Notes: generated by a model from the sequence alone, not told the origin. Counted from the stretch's first letter, positions 35,606 to 44,460 are shown. The stretch: DNA of 64,000 nucleotides from Hallerella sp963656065 (GCA_963656065.1 CAVKGV010000003.1:141847-205846); one strand, 5' to 3'. Translations and numbers: made by a program.

Positions 35606-38515
35606 TTACTTCTTGCCCGCAATGGCATCGACCGAACGGATCGCGCCAAACGTCTTGCCCTTGTAAGGATCCGGGCGGAACAGCTGGAAGAGAATCGCGG
35701 CGACAAATACGCAGGCAATTACCGTCCACGCCGTAAACCCAGAACCTGTGACCACGCTACCTATCTGATAGACGATGAACGTCATGATCCAGGCCCAAAC
35801 GTTCTGGAAGACAATGGCAAACCAGAACCACTTGCGATCGTTGAGTTCGCGAGCCATCGTCGCAATGGCGGCAAGGCACGGGGAATCGAGCAGGTTGAAC
35901 AGCAGAAAGCAGAATGCGGCAAGCGCTGTCGGGAACCAAGTCTTCACAGCGGCGACAACCTTGTTTGTCGCTTCTTCCTCTTCAAGAGCCGCATCCGCAT
36001 CATCGCCATCGACACCGCCCAAAACACCCATCGTCACGACAATGCCTTCCTTCGCGGAGAATCCGGAGAGAGACGAAGCTGCAGCCTGCCAACCGCCCTG
36101 TTCACCGCCAAAGCCCAGCGGAATGAAAATGTAGCGAAGCTTATCGCCGATGCGGGCAATGATGGAATTCGCCTGGTTTTCAACAATTCCAAATTCCAGG
36201 TTTTCGGAGTCATGCGTCAAAGCGGTGAAAGATTCCTCGTCTGCGGTTTCTTCAGCGGCAGCGGCTTTTTCCGTTCCGAGAATCTGGATTCCATCGACAG
36301 CCAACACCGGAGTTTCTACGACCGCGGCCGTTTCCTGTTCCACTTCCGGAGCCGGAGTTTCCCAACCGTAAGTCGAGATGAACCACATCACAAGACACGC
36401 GAGGAAAAGAATCGTTCCCGCCTTGATGAGGAATCCCTTCGTGCGTTCCCAGGCATGCAGCAAGACCGTCTTCGGTTGCGGCAAGTGGTATTGCGGAAGT
36501 TCCATCACGAACGGAGCGGCTTCCCCGTGGAAAGGCTTCGTCTTCTTGAGCATGATGGCGGCCATCAGGACGCTCGCAATGCCGATAAAGTACATCGACG
36601 GAGCGACCCACGAACCGGAGCCCATCTGGGCGGCAATGACACCAGCCATACAGGCGAGAACCGGGAGCTTTGCGCCACACGGAATCCACGTCGTCGTCAT
36701 AATCGTCAAACGGCGGTCATTATCGTTTTCAATCGTCTTGGAAGCCATGATGCCTGGGATTCCGCAGCCCGACGACACGAGAAGAGGAATAAAGCTCTTT
36801 CCCGAAAGTCCGAAATGGCGGAAGATACGGTCCATGACAAACGCAATGCGAACCATGTATCCGCAATCCTCGATGAGCGAAAGGAGGATGAACAGGATGA
36901 ACATCTGCGGGGTAAAGCCCACAACGGCTCCGATACCGCCGATGACACCGTTCACAAGCGCATCGGAAAGGATTTCGTTTGCGCCGCCCTTTTCCAAAAG
37001 CCCGCTGACAAAAGCCGTCAATCCCGGAATAAAGATTCCGTAATCAGACGGATCGGGTTCGCCTTTTTCGACGACAGCCTTCGCCGCAGCGATGTTCTCG
37101 GCGTTGAACGCAACGGAATCCACCGTCGGTTCCTCGCCTTCTTCCACTTCACGTTCGAAAGTGATATACGCCGGATTGAGTTCCTCATCCTTGTCGGAGA
37201 GAATCGCCTGGGCGCGTTCGTAAGTCATCACAATCGCTTCGGCGGGTTCGCCTTCCGCCATTTCAGCGGTTCCAGATTCCGGCAGGACGGAAAGTTCCGC
37301 ACCTTCCGCAACAAAAGCCTTCGCCGTATTGACAACAGCGGAATCCGTCAGGGCAAAAGTCTTGTCGCCAATCGTTACAATCGAATCTCCCTTTGCCGCA
37401 GAAGCGCTGATCTGGCTTTGCACGGCATAGGTATCGACAATTTTCTGGGCTGCGGCCTTGTAAGCATCACGCTTGTCGGCGGCATCCGCGATTACGCTCG
37501 CATCTTCAAATTCGCCTGCGGCTTCTTCGTAAGCGGAGGAACCGATACCGAACAGATGCCAGCCATCTTCGCCCATCAACTGGTCGTTCGCCCAGTCCGT
37601 TCCCATCGAACCGACCGTCGAAACCGAGATGTAATAAACAGCATACATGACAAGAAGGAAAATCGGAAGGCCGAGAATCCGGTTGGTGACAATGCGGTCC
37701 ACCTTATCAGAAAATGTCAAGCGACTGCCGGACTTTTTCAAAACGCCATCGAGAATATTTGCGATGTAATTGTAGCGTTCATCGGTGATAATCGATTCGC
37801 TGTCGTTGTCGCGCGCCTTTTCCAGGTTCGCCACGACTTCTTCAATTTTCGCCTTGTCCGCATCCGAAAGGGACAGACGGTTGTAAACGTTCTTGTCGCG
37901 TTCGATAAGCTTAATATCAAACCAGCGGCGAAGCTTTACATCGACGCTTGCCGGAAGGATCTTGTCAATTTCGGAAATCGCCGTTTCGACATCGTCAGCA
38001 AATTTCGCAGTCGCCTGTGTCGCGTTTGAATGGGAGATTTCAACGGCCTTCGCAGCCGCTTCCTGAACGCCCTTGCCGTAAAGCGCCTGCGTTTCGACAA
38101 TTTCAACGCCAAGTTTTTCGGAAAGTTTCTTTACGTCGATGGTCGAGCCGGACTTTTTGAGCGCATCCATCATGTTGAGCGCAATTACCGTCGGCTTTCC
38201 GAGTTCGAGCAACTGGGTCGTCAGATAAAGGTTGCGTTCGATGTTTGTCGCATCGACAATGTCGAGAATCACGTTCGGCGCGGAACTCATCAAGTAGTCA
38301 CGGCTGACGACTTCTTCTTGAGTATAAGGCGAAAGCGAATAAATACCCGGAAGGTCTGCAACGACAGTTTCCTTGGATTTTTTCAGTTTGCCTTCCTTGC
38401 GTTCCACGGTAACGCCAGGCCAGTTTCCGACATACTGGTTCGCTCCGGTAAGAGCGTTGAACATCGTAGTCTTTCCGCAGTTCGGATTTCCTGCGAGAGC
38501 AATTGTAGTTGCCAT
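35606..38515 (-). CDS. feoB: ferrous iron transport protein B, enlarged
   Basis: A 969-residue inner-membrane protein, about 200 longer than E. coli FeoB. The G domain has ALAGNPNCGKTTMFNALTG, DLPGIYSLSP and NMMDALKK. The membrane core has two Gate domains (FTPQMFILFILLSLIEDCGYMVRIAFVMDRIFRHFGLSGKSFIPLLVSSGCGIPG; TTWIPCGAKLPVLACMAG). Between the first helix (about residues 280-300) and the next there is an acidic insert of about 175 residues (312-490). A second acidic insert after WFISTYGWE contains TPAPEVEQETAAVVETPVLA. Both should face the periplasm. It takes up Fe(II). It follows feoA by 11 bp. Confidence 0.93.
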   Translation of the reverse strand: MATTIALAGNPNCGKTTMFNALTGANQYVGNWPGVTVERKEGKLKKSKETVVADLPGIYSLSPYTQEEVVSRDYLMSSAPNVILDIVDATNIERNLYLTTQLLELGKPTVIALNMMDALKKSGSTIDVKKLSEKLGVEIVETQALYGKGVQEAAAKAVEISHSNATQATAKFADDVETAISEIDKILPASVDVKLRRWFDIKLIERDKNVYNRLSLSDADKAKIEEVVANLEKARDNDSESIITDERYNYIANILDGVLKKSGSRLTFSDKVDRIVTNRILGLPIFLLVMYAVYYISVSTVGSMGTDWANDQLMGEDGWHLFGIGSSAYEEAAGEFEDASVIADAADKRDAYKAAAQKIVDTYAVQSQISASAAKGDSIVTIGDKTFALTDSAVVNTAKAFVAEGAELSVLPESGTAEMAEGEPAEAIVMTYERAQAILSDKDEELNPAYITFEREVEEGEEPTVDSVAFNAENIAAAKAVVEKGEPDPSDYGIFIPGLTAFVSGLLEKGGANEILSDALVNGVIGGIGAVVGFTPQMFILFILLSLIEDCGYMVRIAFVMDRIFRHFGLSGKSFIPLLVSSGCGIPGIMASKTIENDNDRRLTIMTTTWIPCGAKLPVLACMAGVIAAQMGSGSWVAPSMYFIGIASVLMAAIMLKKTKPFHGEAAPFVMELPQYHLPQPKTVLLHAWERTKGFLIKAGTILFLACLVMWFISTYGWETPAPEVEQETAAVVETPVLAVDGIQILGTEKAAAAEETADEESFTALTHDSENLEFGIVENQANSIIARIGDKLRYIFIPLGFGGEQGGWQAAASSLSGFSAKEGIVVTMGVLGGVDGDDADAALEEEEATNKVVAAVKTWFPTALAAFCFLLFNLLDSPCLAAIATMARELNDRKWFWFAIVFQNVWAWIMTFIVYQIGSVVTGSGFTAWTVIACVFVAAILFQLFRPDPYKGKTFGAIRSVDAIAGKK

Positions 38516-38526
38516 TTCAGTTCTCC

Positions 38527-38748
38527 CTATGCCAGTTCCACACGTTCAGCGTCATCCTTGCGAACGCTGAGTTCATAACCGCGGACCGTAATTTCAACCG
38601 GGTCTCCGAGCGGCGCAACTTTTCGAACATAGATTTCCGCACCGTTTGTCAATCCCATATCCATCAGACGACGTTTCAAAGCGCCTTCGCCACGAAGCTT
38701 CGAAACCTTGACAGTCTCTCCGACCTTTGCATCGCGTAAAGTTTTCAT
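38527..38748 (-). CDS. feoA: FeoA-type SH3-like protein, copy adjacent to feoB
   Basis: A 73-residue cytosolic protein with the FeoA core KVSKLRGEGALKRRLMDMGLTNGAEIYVRKVAPLGDPVEITVRGYELSVRK. It is thought to assist FeoB. It is the second of two tandem feoA genes, 18 bp after the first and 11 bp before feoB. Confidence 0.92.
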   Translation of the reverse strand: MKTLRDAKVGETVKVSKLRGEGALKRRLMDMGLTNGAEIYVRKVAPLGDPVEITVRGYELSVRKDDAERVELA

Positions 38749-38766
38749 CAGTGTCTCCTTACCGCA

Positions 38767-38976
38767 TTACACCATAATGCGGCTAGCCAATTTGTGGTCA
38801 AGAGCGATGCGGGATTCTTTCACTTTTACAATCACGTTTCCGCCAAGACTCGCAACGACCGTCACCGGTGAACCGATGCTGAATCCGAGTTCGTTCAGGT
38901 GCTGCCTGACGGCGGCATCGCCGCTCAGACGCTTGACCGTAAAAAGTTCTCCAATGGAGCAGAATGTTAAAGGCAT
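38767..38976 (-). CDS. feoA: FeoA-type SH3-like protein, first copy
   Basis: A 69-residue FeoA-like protein (VKRLSGDAAVRQHLNELGFSIGSPVTVVASLGGNVIVKVKESRIALDHKLASRIMV). It is diverged from the neighbouring copy, so the pair probably has distinct roles, as in other anaerobes with two FeoA proteins per FeoB. It lies between the barrel protein gene (21 bp) and the second feoA. Confidence 0.9.
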   Translation of the reverse strand: MPLTFCSIGELFTVKRLSGDAAVRQHLNELGFSIGSPVTVVASLGGNVIVKVKESRIALDHKLASRIMV

Positions 38977-38997
38977 CGCTCTAACCTCCTTAATTTG

Positions 38998-40164
38998 TTA
39001 GAAAGTAAAACCGACAGTTGCACCGGCTCCGAAATAGACTTCGTCCTGACCGGCATATTCGCTCTTGCTGTCGCTCTCGTAATCGTCGCCAACCGGGATG
39101 CAGGCGCGAACATAGCCTTCAATCGAAAGGTTTTCCATCGGGTTGAAATAGGCTTTCGGACCGACAAAAACCTGGGCAAGCTCATCGTCCTTGTTGATGG
39201 ACATCGTGTGATATTCACCCTGGACACCGACAGTAAGCTGGTCGTTCAAAGCAAAGCTCGGTTCGACATAAGCGAACATATATTCAGGAACTTCGATTTC
39301 GGTCGGATTATCCTTTGCGTCCGCCATGTATGCGTAGAAGGCGGTTCCCTTGATATTCAGCTTGCCGAGGTTGAATTCCGGTTCCACCGCAAAAGCGTGG
39401 CTCATCTTCGGTTCGTCTTCCTTGAGAGCGTCCGAAAGGAGGCCGTAAGCAACTTGGACATTCACCGATTCGCCAAAGACGAGATTTGCGGTCACACCGG
39501 CACGGAGACGGTTTGCGCTTTCCTGCTGGTAGCTCTGGTAGTTCACAAACGGACGGATGGTGTGCGAACCGAGAGCGAGTTCGTAAGCGACATGCACGTC
39601 ATAGGACTTGCAGTCAGACGATTCTTCCGAATAGACATCGAGACAGTCATCGTCATCGGTTCCCCAACCCGCACCGAGCACGAGGCCGTAAGCGTTCAGT
39701 TCGATACCGCGGATGTTACGTTCCGTCATGCCCACGGCGGCATCTCCCGGATCGTCGTAATCATAGTAGCGGAAGGCGCCTTCCGAATAGGTAAAGTCAC
39801 CGGCCTTGATGGCGATGTTGTCGTTCATCTGGTACTGGATGAACGCGCCGTCGTATGCGAAAGAAGGGGCGGAATTATCGTCGTCCGCCGAGATGGCCGC
39901 TTCCGCAGACCACTTTTCGTTGAACTTCACCGAAAATACGAGATTGAACGTCGAAGAATAGTCGTGCAGCCACTTTTTGTCATTCCCGTTGTTCCCGACT
40001 TCATCACGCGGATCAACCTGCTTAAAATGGGTGTTCGCTTCGAATTCGACTTCGCCCGCTACGGAGAACTGGGGACCTCCCTGCTCCTTCGCCGGAGCCT
40101 CCTCTGCAAACAGCGGAGCCGCAGCCACCGCGGAAGCCAAAATCATGCCGAATGTCTTTTTCAT
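38998..40164 (-). CDS. outer-membrane beta-barrel protein heading the feo operon
   Basis: A 388-residue protein with signal peptide MKKTFGMILASAVAAAPLFA and repeated amphipathic strands to a C-terminal Phe (YFGAGATVGFTF), like porins of the OprO/phosphate-selective type. The region is rich in Asp and Glu (DPRDEVGNN, DDDNSAPS, GWGTDDDDCLDVYSEESSDC). As first gene of the feo operon it may let ferrous iron cross the outer membrane; this is inferred from context. AAAGGA precedes the ATG. The 5' leader is about 70 nt if the promoter at 40241-40269 is right. Confidence 0.75.
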   Translation of the reverse strand: MKKTFGMILASAVAAAPLFAEEAPAKEQGGPQFSVAGEVEFEANTHFKQVDPRDEVGNNGNDKKWLHDYSSTFNLVFSVKFNEKWSAEAAISADDDNSAPSFAYDGAFIQYQMNDNIAIKAGDFTYSEGAFRYYDYDDPGDAAVGMTERNIRGIELNAYGLVLGAGWGTDDDDCLDVYSEESSDCKSYDVHVAYELALGSHTIRPFVNYQSYQQESANRLRAGVTANLVFGESVNVQVAYGLLSDALKEDEPKMSHAFAVEPEFNLGKLNIKGTAFYAYMADAKDNPTEIEVPEYMFAYVEPSFALNDQLTVGVQGEYHTMSINKDDELAQVFVGPKAYFNPMENLSIEGYVRACIPVGDDYESDSKSEYAGQDEVYFGAGATVGFTF

Positions 40165-40194
40165 GGTATTTCCTTTGTTTATCTCTGTTCTTTT

Positions 40195-40275
40195 TTAGCT
40201 TAGGCTATTTTTTTTAGCCAAAGCTAATTAGTCTGGGCTAAATGTAGTACAGCAGAAAAAATTAGTCAAGGCTAA
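40195..40275. promoter_or_regulatory. cluster of four DtxR-type operator repeats
   Basis: Four 14-bp partial palindromes: TTAGCTTAGGCTAT (40195-40208), TTAGCCAAAGCTAA (40214-40227), TTAGTCTGGGCTAA (40228-40241) and TTAGTCAAGGCTAA (40262-40275). The consensus TTAGYCnnRGCTAA resembles half of the DtxR/IdeR box TTAGGTTAGSCTAACCTAA. They lie between the feo operon and a DtxR-family regulator gene. The last two flank the -10 and cover the -35 of the feo promoter. Confidence 0.85.
40241..40269 (-). promoter_or_regulatory. promoter of the feo operon
   Basis: On the minus strand TTGACT (40264-40269), a 17-bp spacer and TACATT (40241-40246) form a sigma-70-like promoter. The -35 is inside one operator repeat and the -10 touches another, which is the layout of an iron-repressed promoter. 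Confidence 0.7.
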
Positions 40276-40321
40276 GCATAAAGGAATATACTTGCATTTC
40301 GCTTGCGGTTAGAACAAACGG

Positions 40322-40720
40322 CTATTTTCGTTCCTTGCCTGGAGCGTTTTTCGAAACAAAGGATTCGATTCGGTCCAGCGTTTCGCTCGAAAGGACGTGT
40401 TCGATGGAACAGGCGTCGGCGTTTGCATTCTTCGGGGAAACCCCCAGCTGGAGCAAAAAACTTTTGAGGAGCGTATGGCGGCCAAAAACCGACTTTGCGA
40501 CCGAGAGCCCGGTTTTCGTCAGATTGACCCCGCCGTAGGGTTCCTGCTCGACATAACCCAGCAATTTCAGTTCATGCATCGCCCGGACGGCGGACGGAGC
40601 CTTCACCCCTAGCTCGGACGCGATATCCTTGAGGCGTGCGATTCCCTTGGACAGATGCAGCATGTGCACCATTTCCAAATAATCTTCAAGGCTCTGGCTG
40701 AGTTTTTTTGTCGTACCCAT
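40322..40720 (-). CDS. DtxR/MntR-family metal-dependent regulator
   Basis: A 132-residue protein with an N-terminal winged helix (SLEDYLEMVHMLHLSKGIARLKDIASELGVKAPSAVRAMHELKLLGYVEQEPYGGVNLT) and the short dimerisation/metal domain (HTLLKSFLLQLGV, CSIEHVLSSETLDRIESFV). The Cys-x2-Glu-His of this second domain are metal-ligand positions in the family. The SH3-like third domain is absent, as in MntR. It probably represses the feo operon through the four repeats just downstream of its own stop codon. The start at ATG 40720 is preferred over an upstream TTG. Confidence 0.88.
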   Translation of the reverse strand: MGTTKKLSQSLEDYLEMVHMLHLSKGIARLKDIASELGVKAPSAVRAMHELKLLGYVEQEPYGGVNLTKTGLSVAKSVFGRHTLLKSFLLQLGVSPKNANADACSIEHVLSSETLDRIESFVSKNAPGKERK

Positions 40721-40772
40721 AAGAAGCAATCTAAAAAATTAAGTTTCCGGAAAAAGACCGCCGACACAAACC

Positions 40773-41822
40773 CTACTTGATTTTCCATTCAACGCGTTTC
40801 ACGTTTTCACCGTCCGAAGTCCTCACCCTGAATTTTTTCGACCCGATTACCGGACCGTCCTTGACAGCGGATTCGACCATCCAGACACCGTCGGAAAGAT
40901 TCCGCTTTTTCGTGTAGATGCGAAAGCCTTCTTCCCGACTACCGCGAGTGCGCATCCGCACCGAAGAAATCCTATCGACCTCTTCGAAGTTTCCCGTCCC
41001 AGGATCTTTCCGGAACCAGCGATGTTCCAGCTGCACCGCGATGTGTGCCGGAGCGAAAACGGAACTCACAAAAGTCACCCCGTTACCGTCCGAGACGGTC
41101 ACCGTCGGCAAACGGATTCCCGCTTTTTCCAAAATTCCCGGCTCATCCACCAAGCAGGAATAATCCTTCGAAAACCCGACACAGGCGTTCTGGTCCTTGA
41201 GGACAAGCGGCACGGGAGGTATCCAGTTCAAAAGATACGCCAAGAGCAGCGCGACCGAAATCCCGATCGGAGCAAACAAGGTTTTCAACGGACGACCGGA
41301 AATCTTGAATGCGGCAAAGCAGATGCCGAAAGAAACGATGACGGAAACAAAAAACCAGCCAAACCCGATTCCATCGACAAGATGCGGAATCAGGAAGTTC
41401 AAATACATCGTTCCCAACAAATTAAAAAGCGCCAGGGAAAATCCGAATGTCGCATATTTTTTCTGCAAAAATTCATTTGCGACCAAAAAGCCGGCAAGAA
41501 TTACGACCAGGAAAAGTGCGCCGACGGAACCGCTGCTCTTGAAATAGCAAACCACCAGCGCACTGAAAAGGCTCCCGAAGCAGAACTGGACGATATACGT
41601 AAAACGGCCCTGCCACTTTTCCGACCAGGACCTGTCCAAAAATTTTCCGGGAGCCGCCGAGAGCAAAATCAACGCGGCAAGCGAAACGATATAATACAAG
41701 AGAAGAATCGCCAGATCCGATGTCTGGACCAGTTTTCCGAGCGTGATGGAGTCCCACGTAAAGCCTCCGAAAAAGGAAGCCGCCGGTAGGAACTTTCGGA
41801 CTTTCTGGATGATTTCTGGCAT
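40773..41822 (-). CDS. DUF5924/DUF2914-type membrane protein
   Basis: A 349-residue protein with about seven transmembrane helices in residues 20-215 and a C-terminal beta domain of about 110 residues (QLEHRWFRKDPGTGNFEEVDRISSVRMRTRGSREEGFRIYTKKRNL-type sequence, then DGVWMVESAVKDGPVIGSKKFRV) that matches DUF2914. Function is unknown. It has its own start with a TATTTTTG box on the minus strand (41845-41852), about 22 nt before the ATG, and is divergent from cls. Confidence 0.7.
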   Translation of the reverse strand: MPEIIQKVRKFLPAASFFGGFTWDSITLGKLVQTSDLAILLLYYIVSLAALILLSAAPGKFLDRSWSEKWQGRFTYIVQFCFGSLFSALVVCYFKSSGSVGALFLVVILAGFLVANEFLQKKYATFGFSLALFNLLGTMYLNFLIPHLVDGIGFGWFFVSVIVSFGICFAAFKISGRPLKTLFAPIGISVALLLAYLLNWIPPVPLVLKDQNACVGFSKDYSCLVDEPGILEKAGIRLPTVTVSDGNGVTFVSSVFAPAHIAVQLEHRWFRKDPGTGNFEEVDRISSVRMRTRGSREEGFRIYTKKRNLSDGVWMVESAVKDGPVIGSKKFRVRTSDGENVKRVEWKIK

Positions 41823-41916
41823 AGGGACCTTGTTCTCGACTTTTCAAAAATAGGTTTTTCCCGCAAGAAATCCAACGACTTTATCTTTCCAATGGACCTT
41901 TTTTATTTTTAACACC

Positions 41917-43491
41917 ATGAAACGGAAAACGAAACGACTTGAAAAACACAAGGCATGGACATTCCTTATCTACAGCCGATTTCTCTTGACATTTCTGCTG
42001 GTCCTCATCCAGATAGCCTATTACGTTTATCTCTGTCTGCGCCTCACCCCGTACAACAATTTTCTGGTAGGCCTTAACATCGTCATCAGCTTCGCGTTCA
42101 TCACCTACCTCATCAACTCGTCCCAGAAAAACGATTTCAAGCTGGTATGGCTGATTCCAGTCCTGATTTTCCCGATATTCGGAATTTCCATGTACTTCTT
42201 CACTCGGCTCAACTACGGGAAACGGAAAGTCGGCAAGAAGCTTTCCCAGGCGAAGGAAATTACGAACAAATTCACAGCAAGCGCAGAGCTTGACGAAAAA
42301 ACGCTGGAAAAATTTCCCGAAATCCGGGACATCGCCACTTACACGAAAAGCGCCGAACATTTTCCCTGCTTTTCCGACAACCGCACAACCTATTATCCTA
42401 GCGGCGAAGCGGCCCTTCCCGAGATGCTTTCCGCGCTAAAAAAAGCCGAACAATTCATCTTCCTCGATTACTTTGTGATTCAAATCGGAACTTTCTGGAA
42501 TCAGGTTTTGGAAATCATCGCGGAACGCGCGAGGCACGGCGTACAGGTACGCCTTCTTTTTGACAGCATCGGTTCCGTCGGAATTGCCTCCCGCCGTTTT
42601 TGCCACGCGCTCAAAAACTTGGGAATCGAAGCCCGCGAATTCATGCCGATGGTTCCCGTTTTCGACATGGGACTGAACAACCGCGACCACCACAAGATTA
42701 TGGACATCGACGGAAAAGTCTGCTTTACCGGCGGAATCAACCTGACCGATGAATACGTCAATCGGGATCACCACCGGTTCGCTTACTGGAAAGACAGCGT
42801 TATCCGGATAGAAGGAAGTTCCGTCCAATCCTTCACCAAGATGTTCCTCCAGATTTGGCATTCCCACGACAAGAAGACTTTTGAAATCGAATCGGACTGC
42901 AAAAAATTTCTCTCCGTCCAAAAGCAGCAAATCACGGCAGCGGGAGCCGTAATCCCCTACGCCGACGACGGTTACAATTCCCAGGATCTTGCCGAAAACG
43001 TTTACCACTACATTTTAGGGAAATCACAAAAATACGTGCACATCATGTCGCCCTATCTGGTTCTCGACGACAGCATCCTCAACGCATTGGTATTTGCCGC
43101 GGGCCGCGGAGTCGATGTGAAGGTTATACTTCCCGGAGACTATGACCATTACATCACCTACTGCATCGGTCTAAGATTCGCCAAGACGCTAGTCCAAAAT
43201 GGCGTCCACGTCTATCTCTACAAGCCGGGATTCCTCCATTCCAAAATTTTTGTCGCAGACGATCTGGTGGCGACCGTCGGATCCGTCAACCTGGACTATC
43301 GCAGCTTCTACTACCATTTCGAATGCGGTGCGTTCCTCTTCAAGACCGATTCCATCCGGGACATCGAACAAGACTTCCAAGCGACCGTTCTCCAATGCGA
43401 AGAGCTGACTCTCGAAAACTACAAGAGCCAAGTTTCCCGCACACAAAGACTGCTCGGATGGCTTTGCAAAATTCTTTCCCCCCTGATGTGA
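41917..43491 (+). CDS. cls: cardiolipin synthase
   Basis: A 524-residue membrane enzyme of the phospholipase D superfamily. Two N-terminal helices (about residues 25-75) are followed by two HKD motifs: NNRDHHKIMDIDGKVCFTGGINLTDEY and LHSKIFVADDLVATVGSVNLDYRSF. It condenses two phosphatidylglycerol molecules, or PG with PE in ClsC-like enzymes. Length is slightly above the usual 480-510. It is a single gene, followed by a bidirectional terminator. Confidence 0.93.
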   Translation: MKRKTKRLEKHKAWTFLIYSRFLLTFLLVLIQIAYYVYLCLRLTPYNNFLVGLNIVISFAFITYLINSSQKNDFKLVWLIPVLIFPIFGISMYFFTRLNYGKRKVGKKLSQAKEITNKFTASAELDEKTLEKFPEIRDIATYTKSAEHFPCFSDNRTTYYPSGEAALPEMLSALKKAEQFIFLDYFVIQIGTFWNQVLEIIAERARHGVQVRLLFDSIGSVGIASRRFCHALKNLGIEAREFMPMVPVFDMGLNNRDHHKIMDIDGKVCFTGGINLTDEYVNRDHHRFAYWKDSVIRIEGSSVQSFTKMFLQIWHSHDKKTFEIESDCKKFLSVQKQQITAAGAVIPYADDGYNSQDLAENVYHYILGKSQKYVHIMSPYLVLDDSILNALVFAAGRGVDVKVILPGDYDHYITYCIGLRFAKTLVQNGVHVYLYKPGFLHSKIFVADDLVATVGSVNLDYRSFYYHFECGAFLFKTDSIRDIEQDFQATVLQCEELTLENYKSQVSRTQRLLGWLCKILSPLM

Positions 43492-43503
43492 AAAAACCTA
43501 CGG

Positions 43504-43535
43504 AAAAGGCTCCCGGAACCGGGAGCCTTTTCTTT
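43504..43535. terminator. bidirectional terminator between cls and rpsI
   Basis: AAAAGGCTCCCGG and CCGGGAGCCTTTT form a 13-bp stem around AA. T runs follow on both strands, so it can end both convergent genes (cls ends 43491, rpsI ends 43556). Confidence 0.92.
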
Positions 43536-43555
43536 GAAAATTTCGCTTTCGGAAA

Positions 43556-43960
43556 TTAACGCTTCGAGAACTGGAAGTTCTTGCGAGCCTTCTTGCGACC
43601 GAACTTCTTACGTTCGACAGCGCGAGAGTCACGCGTCATCAGTCCTTCCTTCTTGAGGGCGGACTTGTCTTCCGCATTGTTCGCAACGAGCGCGCGCGCA
43701 ATGCCCAAGCGGACCGCACCCATCTGGCCGGCGATTCCGCCACCGTGGGCGTTGACTTCGACATCCCATTCGCTCGCGTTGTTGAGAACGGAGAACGGAA
43801 GGTTAGCGATCATGTCCTGGACATCGGAATGGAAATATTCCTTGAAATCGCGACCATTGATGGTACGCTTGCCGGTACCCGGCTTCAAGATAACTGCAGC
43901 GATGGCGTTCTTGCGACGACCCGTGCCACGGTAGATCTTTTTAGATTTTGCGGTAGTAAT
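43556..43960 (-). CDS. rpsI: 30S ribosomal protein S9, with apparent ATT start codon
   Basis: A 134-residue protein that ends with the hallmark KKFGRKKARKNFQFSKR. The conserved N-terminus KIYRGTGRRKNAIAAVILKPGTGKRTINGR lies upstream of the first TTG (43888), and no ATG, GTG or TTG precedes it in frame. The only plausible initiation is ATT at 43960 (reading ITTAKSKK), because GGAGGA lies exactly 7 nt before it and the upstream rplM stop is 16 bp away. S9 contacts P-site tRNA with its C-terminal tail. It is co-transcribed with rplM, as usual. Confidence 0.93.
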   Translation of the reverse strand: MTTAKSKKIYRGTGRRKNAIAAVILKPGTGKRTINGRDFKEYFHSDVQDMIANLPFSVLNNASEWDVEVNAHGGGIAGQMGAVRLGIARALVANNAEDKSALKKEGLMTRDSRAVERKKFGRKKARKNFQFSKR

Positions 43961-43976
43961 AGCTTTATCCTCCGTC

Positions 43977-44411
43977 CTAGAAATCGAGAGTTACGGTTTC
44001 GAGGTGTTGGGCCGCATGCGGCTGTTCCGCACCAGCGTAGATTTTAAGTTTCTTCATCATCTTCTTGCCCAGAGCGCTATGCGGGAGCATACCCCAAATC
44101 GCTTCGGTGAGCGGTTCGGTCGGGTGCTTCGCAAGCAGGGCGTCAAACGTGATCCAGCGTTCACCGCCGATGTGACCCGTATGATGGAAATACTGCTTCT
44201 GCTGGGCCTTCTTGCCGGTCGTTCCGACCTTGCCAGCATTGATGATGACCACGAAATCGCCGGTATCGACGTTCGGGGAATAGATAGCCTTGTGCTTGCC
44301 CATCAAAAGACGGGCAGCGGCGCTGGCAACGCGGCCGAGGGGCTTGCCTTCGGCATCGATGAGCTTCCACTGACGAGTGACCGTCTTGGGGTTCACCATA
44401 ATGGTTTTCAT
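43977..44411 (-). CDS. rplM: 50S ribosomal protein L13
   Basis: A 144-residue protein with WKLIDAEGKPLGRVASAAARLLMGKHK, NAGKVGTTGKKAQQKQYFHHTGHIGG and MLPHSALGKKMMKKLKIYAGAEQPHAAQ, all L13 signatures. It is an early assembly protein of the large subunit. GAGGA lies a few bases before the ATG. It forms the usual rplM-rpsI operon. Confidence 0.97.
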   Translation of the reverse strand: MKTIMVNPKTVTRQWKLIDAEGKPLGRVASAAARLLMGKHKAIYSPNVDTGDFVVIINAGKVGTTGKKAQQKQYFHHTGHIGGERWITFDALLAKHPTEPLTEAIWGMLPHSALGKKMMKKLKIYAGAEQPHAAQHLETVTLDF

Positions 44412-44460
44412 ATCGTTCCTCTAAAGTTGCTGCTCGGCACAAACGCGCTGCAGTTCGGAT

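Noticed and set aside
36212..38029. 605-codon plus-strand open frame across feoB
   Set aside because: Antisense to feoB, low-complexity basic translation with no recognised family.
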